From Pinisolibacter sp040275425 (GTDB lineage Bacteria > Pseudomonadota > Alphaproteobacteria > Rhizobiales > Ancalomicrobiaceae): a stretch of DNA of 7,866 nt. The DNA is taken from the NCBI GenBank assembly GCA_040275425.1, contig JBEOKB010000172.1, forward strand, positions 1-7,866. Reading direction: 5' to 3'. Of this stretch, positions 5,446-7,866 are shown piece after piece (the stretch's first letter is position 1; every line of letters starts with the position of its first letter). Under the pieces are notes generated by a model that was not told where the DNA came from, ran no database searches, and saw only the letters and a program-made list of their open reading frames with translations. A program made the translations under genes and the position numbers.

Positions 5446-6597
5446 TCAGAGGGGTTCGAGCAGACCGTCGGTGGCCGCCAATCGATCGAGATGGTGGTCG
5501 AGATCGCCGAACTGGCTCTCGATCAGGGTCAGTCGCTTGAACAGATGGCCGACCTTGTATTCCCAGGTCATGCCGATGCCGCCGTGCAGCTGGATCGCCT
5601 GTTGCCCGACGAAGCGGGCGGAGCGGGCGATCTGGATCTTGGCGGCCGACATCGCCTTCGCGCGGCGGACGGCATCCTCGTCGCCGACCGACATGGTCGC
5701 CCACAGCGCCATGCTGCGGGCCTGCTCGACGGCGACGTACATGTCGGCGGCGCGGTGTTGCAGCGCCTGGAACGAACCGATGGTCTTGCCGAACTGGACG
5801 CGGGTCTTCAGGTAGTCGACCGTCATCTTCAGCGCCTCGTCCATCGCGCCGACCGCCTCCGCGCAGACGGCGGCGATCGCCTCGTCGACGGCGCGCTCGA
5901 TCACCGCCGACGCGAGGTCGGGATCGCCGAGAAGCGCGGTGCCGGGCACGAAGACGTCGGAGAGGACGAGATCGGCGACGCGGGTTCCGTCGTGGGCGGG
6001 GCGATCGACCACGCCCACGCCGGGCGCCGCGCGCGGAACCAGGTAGAGCCCGATCCCGGCCGAAGACCGCCGATCCCCGCTCGTGCGGGCCGAGACGACG
6101 AAGCGATCGGCGCCGGCGCCGTGGACCACGAAGGCCTTGGCGCCGGTCAGACGAACACCGCCCGCGACCGGCGCGGCCCGGGTGAGCACGTCGTCGAAAT
6201 GCCAACGCCCCTGCGCCTCCCACAGGGCGGGCGCGAGGATCAGTTCGCCTGCGGCGATCGCCGGAACCAGTTCGGCGCGTTGCTCGGCGCTCGCGCCGTG
6301 GCGCAGGAGCGCGCCCGCCAAGACGACCGAGGTCGCCCACGGCTCGGTGACGAGGGCGCGTCCGATCGCCTCCATGACGATCATGGTTTCGACCGGTCCG
6401 CCACCGTAACCGCCGTCGCTCTCGGCGAAGGGCAGGCCGTGCAGGCCGAGATCGGCCAGTTCCGCCCACACCGCCGCGGAGCGCCCGGCTTCGCTCTCCG
6501 CGATCTTCTGCCGGTGCTCGAAGTCGTAGGAACGCGCCGCCCATTTCGCGAGACTGTCGCCGAGCAGGCTCTGCTCTTCCGAGAGGTCGAAGTTCAT
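5446..6597 (-). CDS. pimD: Pimeloyl-CoA dehydrogenase small subunit (acyl-CoA dehydrogenase)
   Basis: Acyl-CoA dehydrogenase-fold protein of 383 aa, predicted to pair with PimC to oxidise pimeloyl-CoA or a similar dicarboxylyl-CoA to the 2-enoyl-CoA using FAD. It starts MNFDLSEEQSLLGDS and carries DGGYGGGPVETMIVMEA (61-77), a block I associate with annotated PimD proteins. The C-terminal FAD-binding helices are kept: RVQFGKTIGSFQALQHRAADM (266-286) and QLHGGIGMTWEYKVGHLFKR (336-355). The usual central signature (SEP.AGSD) is absent, replaced by LAPALWEAQGR (121-131), and there is no YEGT catalytic segment, as is common in the small subunits of two-gene acyl-CoA dehydrogenases. It starts 3 bases after the pimC stop, suggesting translational coupling; its Shine-Dalgarno is weak. 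Substrate is inferred from family and could be another CoA ester. Confidence 0.85.
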   Translation of the reverse strand: MNFDLSEEQSLLGDSLAKWAARSYDFEHRQKIAESEAGRSAAVWAELADLGLHGLPFAESDGGYGGGPVETMIVMEAIGRALVTEPWATSVVLAGALLRHGASAEQRAELVPAIAAGELILAPALWEAQGRWHFDDVLTRAAPVAGGVRLTGAKAFVVHGAGADRFVVSARTSGDRRSSAGIGLYLVPRAAPGVGVVDRPAHDGTRVADLVLSDVFVPGTALLGDPDLASAVIERAVDEAIAAVCAEAVGAMDEALKMTVDYLKTRVQFGKTIGSFQALQHRAADMYVAVEQARSMALWATMSVGDEDAVRRAKAMSAAKIQIARSARFVGQQAIQLHGGIGMTWEYKVGHLFKRLTLIESQFGDLDHHLDRLAATDGLLEPL

Positions 6598-6600
6598 CTG

Positions 6601-7776
6601 TCACAATCCCAGAATGGCTTTGGCGATGATCGTACGTTGGATCTCGTTGGCTCCGCCGTAGATCGACAGCTTGCGCAGATTGAAGTAGGCGGCGCTGCCT
6701 CCGCGCGCCCAGTCGAGCGCCTCGTCGATCGCGTCGCCGTGGCGCACGACCGCGGCCGGTCCCATCGCCTCCATCAGCAGCTCGGTGGTGGCCTGCTGAA
6801 GCTCGGACCCACGGATCTTGAGGATCGAGGAGGCGGGGTCGGGTCGACCGTCGCCGCGCTCGGCGGCGACGACACGCATCTGGGTCATCTCGAGCGCCCG
6901 CATCTCCACTTCCAACATCGCGAGGCGACGGCGAAAGGCCGGGTTCTCGATCGGCGGGATCGCCCCGTCGGGGGGAGAGACCGCCAGCTCGCGGATGCGC
7001 CGGAGCCGTGCCTTGGCGAGGCCGACGCGGGCCTGCCCGTTGCGCTCGTTGGTGAGCAGGAACTTGGCGTAGTCCCAGCCCTTGTTCTCCTCGCCGACCA
7101 ACTGGTCGACGGGAACCCGGACGTCGTCGAAGAAGACCTCGTTGATCTCGAAACCGCCGTCGATGGTGCGGGTCGGCACCAGCGTGACGCCGGGGCTCGT
7201 CATGTCGACGAGCAGGAAGGAGATGCCCTCCTGCTTCTTGGCGGCCGGATCGGTGCGGGCGAGCACGAAGATCCAGTCGGCGTGCTGACCGAGCGTGGTC
7301 CAGGCCTTCTGACCGTTGATCACCCAATGGTCGCCGTCGCGCACCGCCTTCGTCTTGAGACCGGCGAGGTCCGACCCGGCGCCGGGCTCGGAGAAGCCCT
7401 GGCACCACCAGTCCGTGAGATCGGCGATGCGTGGCAGGAAGCGCTCCTTCTGCGCCCGCGAGCCGAAGGTGTGGATCACCGGACCGACCATCGACGTGCC
7501 GAAGGAGAGCGTCTCGGGGGCGGGGAACTGCTGGATCTCGTCGCGGAAGATCATCTGCCGGATCGGATCCCACCCCGTTCCGCCCCACTCGACCGGCCAG
7601 TGCGGCACGGCCCAGCCGCGCGCGTGGAGAATGCGGGTCCAGCGGGTCAGCTCCTCGCGCGAGAGGCGGCGCCCCTCCGCGAGCCTGACGCGGAGGTCGT
7701 CGGGCAGCGAGGCGCGCAGGAAGTCGCGGACCTCACGGCGAAAGGCGACTTCCTCATCGGTGAAACGCAGATCCAT
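6601..7776 (-). CDS. pimC: Pimeloyl-CoA dehydrogenase large subunit (acyl-CoA dehydrogenase)
   Basis: Acyl-CoA dehydrogenase of 391 aa, predicted partner of the adjacent small subunit in alpha,beta-desaturation of pimeloyl-CoA-like thioesters, passing electrons to ETF. Segments: N-terminal helices with WPVEWGGTGWDP (60-71), flavin/substrate signature GFSEPGAGSDLAGLKTKA (127-144), INGQKAWTT (153-161), and the C-terminal helix ending YGGANEIQRTIIAKAILGL (373-391). The glutamate of the MCAD-type YEGT motif is glycine here (G374). A glutamate in LLTNERNGQ (E244) lies about where isovaleryl-CoA dehydrogenase has its base, and may serve instead. A strong GGGGAGGGG Shine-Dalgarno precedes the ATG. 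The gene begins 28 bases after the probable etfA stop and precedes pimD in the same order as the R. palustris pim operon. Precise substrate is not provable from sequence. Confidence 0.88.
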   Translation of the reverse strand: MDLRFTDEEVAFRREVRDFLRASLPDDLRVRLAEGRRLSREELTRWTRILHARGWAVPHWPVEWGGTGWDPIRQMIFRDEIQQFPAPETLSFGTSMVGPVIHTFGSRAQKERFLPRIADLTDWWCQGFSEPGAGSDLAGLKTKAVRDGDHWVINGQKAWTTLGQHADWIFVLARTDPAAKKQEGISFLLVDMTSPGVTLVPTRTIDGGFEINEVFFDDVRVPVDQLVGEENKGWDYAKFLLTNERNGQARVGLAKARLRRIRELAVSPPDGAIPPIENPAFRRRLAMLEVEMRALEMTQMRVVAAERGDGRPDPASSILKIRGSELQQATTELLMEAMGPAAVVRHGDAIDEALDWARGGSAAYFNLRKLSIYGGANEIQRTIIAKAILGL

Positions 7777-7804
7777 CGACCCCTCCCCCTCGCGAGATAC
7801 GTAC

Positions 7805-7866
7805 TCAGAGCCCGCGCTTGGCGAGTTCGGCGGCGAGTTCCGGCAGGGCCTGGAAGATGTCGGCGA
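7805..7866 (-). CDS. etfA: C-terminal end of electron transfer flavoprotein alpha subunit (partial)
   Basis: Only the last 19 codons lie in the window, ending in TGA at 7807-7805; the rest is beyond the right edge. The residues ADIFQALPELAAELAKRGL match the typical EtfA tail, in which a V-A-D-L-F-x-x-(V/L)-P-E-L block ends the FAD domain. The cut codon (NTC) permits the expected valine. ETF accepts electrons from acyl-CoA dehydrogenases, which fits the pimCD pair directly downstream. The call rests on a short tail and the context, so another protein is possible. Confidence 0.6.
   Translation of the reverse strand, partial: ADIFQALPELAAELAKRGL

Overview
The window is GC-rich DNA with dense, mostly minus-strand genes and short gaps. 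It most likely comes from an alphaproteobacterium related to Rhodopseudomonas and other Hyphomicrobiales. This rests on codon and base composition and on close protein resemblance, from memory, to the Rhodopseudomonas palustris alicyclic-acid (bad/ali) and pimeloyl-CoA (pim) degradation proteins. No phage, IS element, CRISPR array, rRNA or tRNA was seen.

Layout from right to left (minus-strand transcription enters from the right edge). The first unit holds the last codons of what looks like etfA (electron transfer flavoprotein alpha, 7805-7866), then pimC and pimD (large and small subunits of a pimeloyl-CoA-type acyl-CoA dehydrogenase, 6601-7776 and 5446-6597), then a tandem-domain universal stress protein (4632-5429). 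Gaps are 28, 3 and 16 bases, so these are probably co-transcribed. A plus-strand MarR-family regulator (badR-like, 4059-4532) converges on the end of this unit. A 135-base AT-rich divergent promoter region (3924-4058) follows. The second minus-strand unit holds a badH-like 2-hydroxycyclohexanecarboxyl-CoA dehydrogenase (3156-3923), a 266-base gap with a strong hairpin, a medium-chain zinc-type dehydrogenase (1846-2889) and two crotonase-fold enoyl-CoA hydratases (1027-1812 and 146-1006). It closes with a clear intrinsic terminator at 70-107.

Taken together the genes describe CoA-thioester beta-oxidation of an alicyclic or dicarboxylic acid. PimCD would desaturate the acyl-CoA and pass electrons to ETF, the hydratases would add water, and the SDR and/or MDR enzymes would oxidise the hydroxyacyl-CoA. 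The MarR protein probably represses its own gene and badH through a 48-base dyad that covers both overlapping promoters, with release by a CoA thioester as described for R. palustris BadR. The classical companions badI, aliA, aliB and badK are not in the window. An unusual set (an MDR enzyme plus two hydratases, one resembling an amputated FadJ/PimF N-terminal domain) takes their place next to badH. That substitution and the operator architecture are the most interesting points. No wholly new kind of system is evident.
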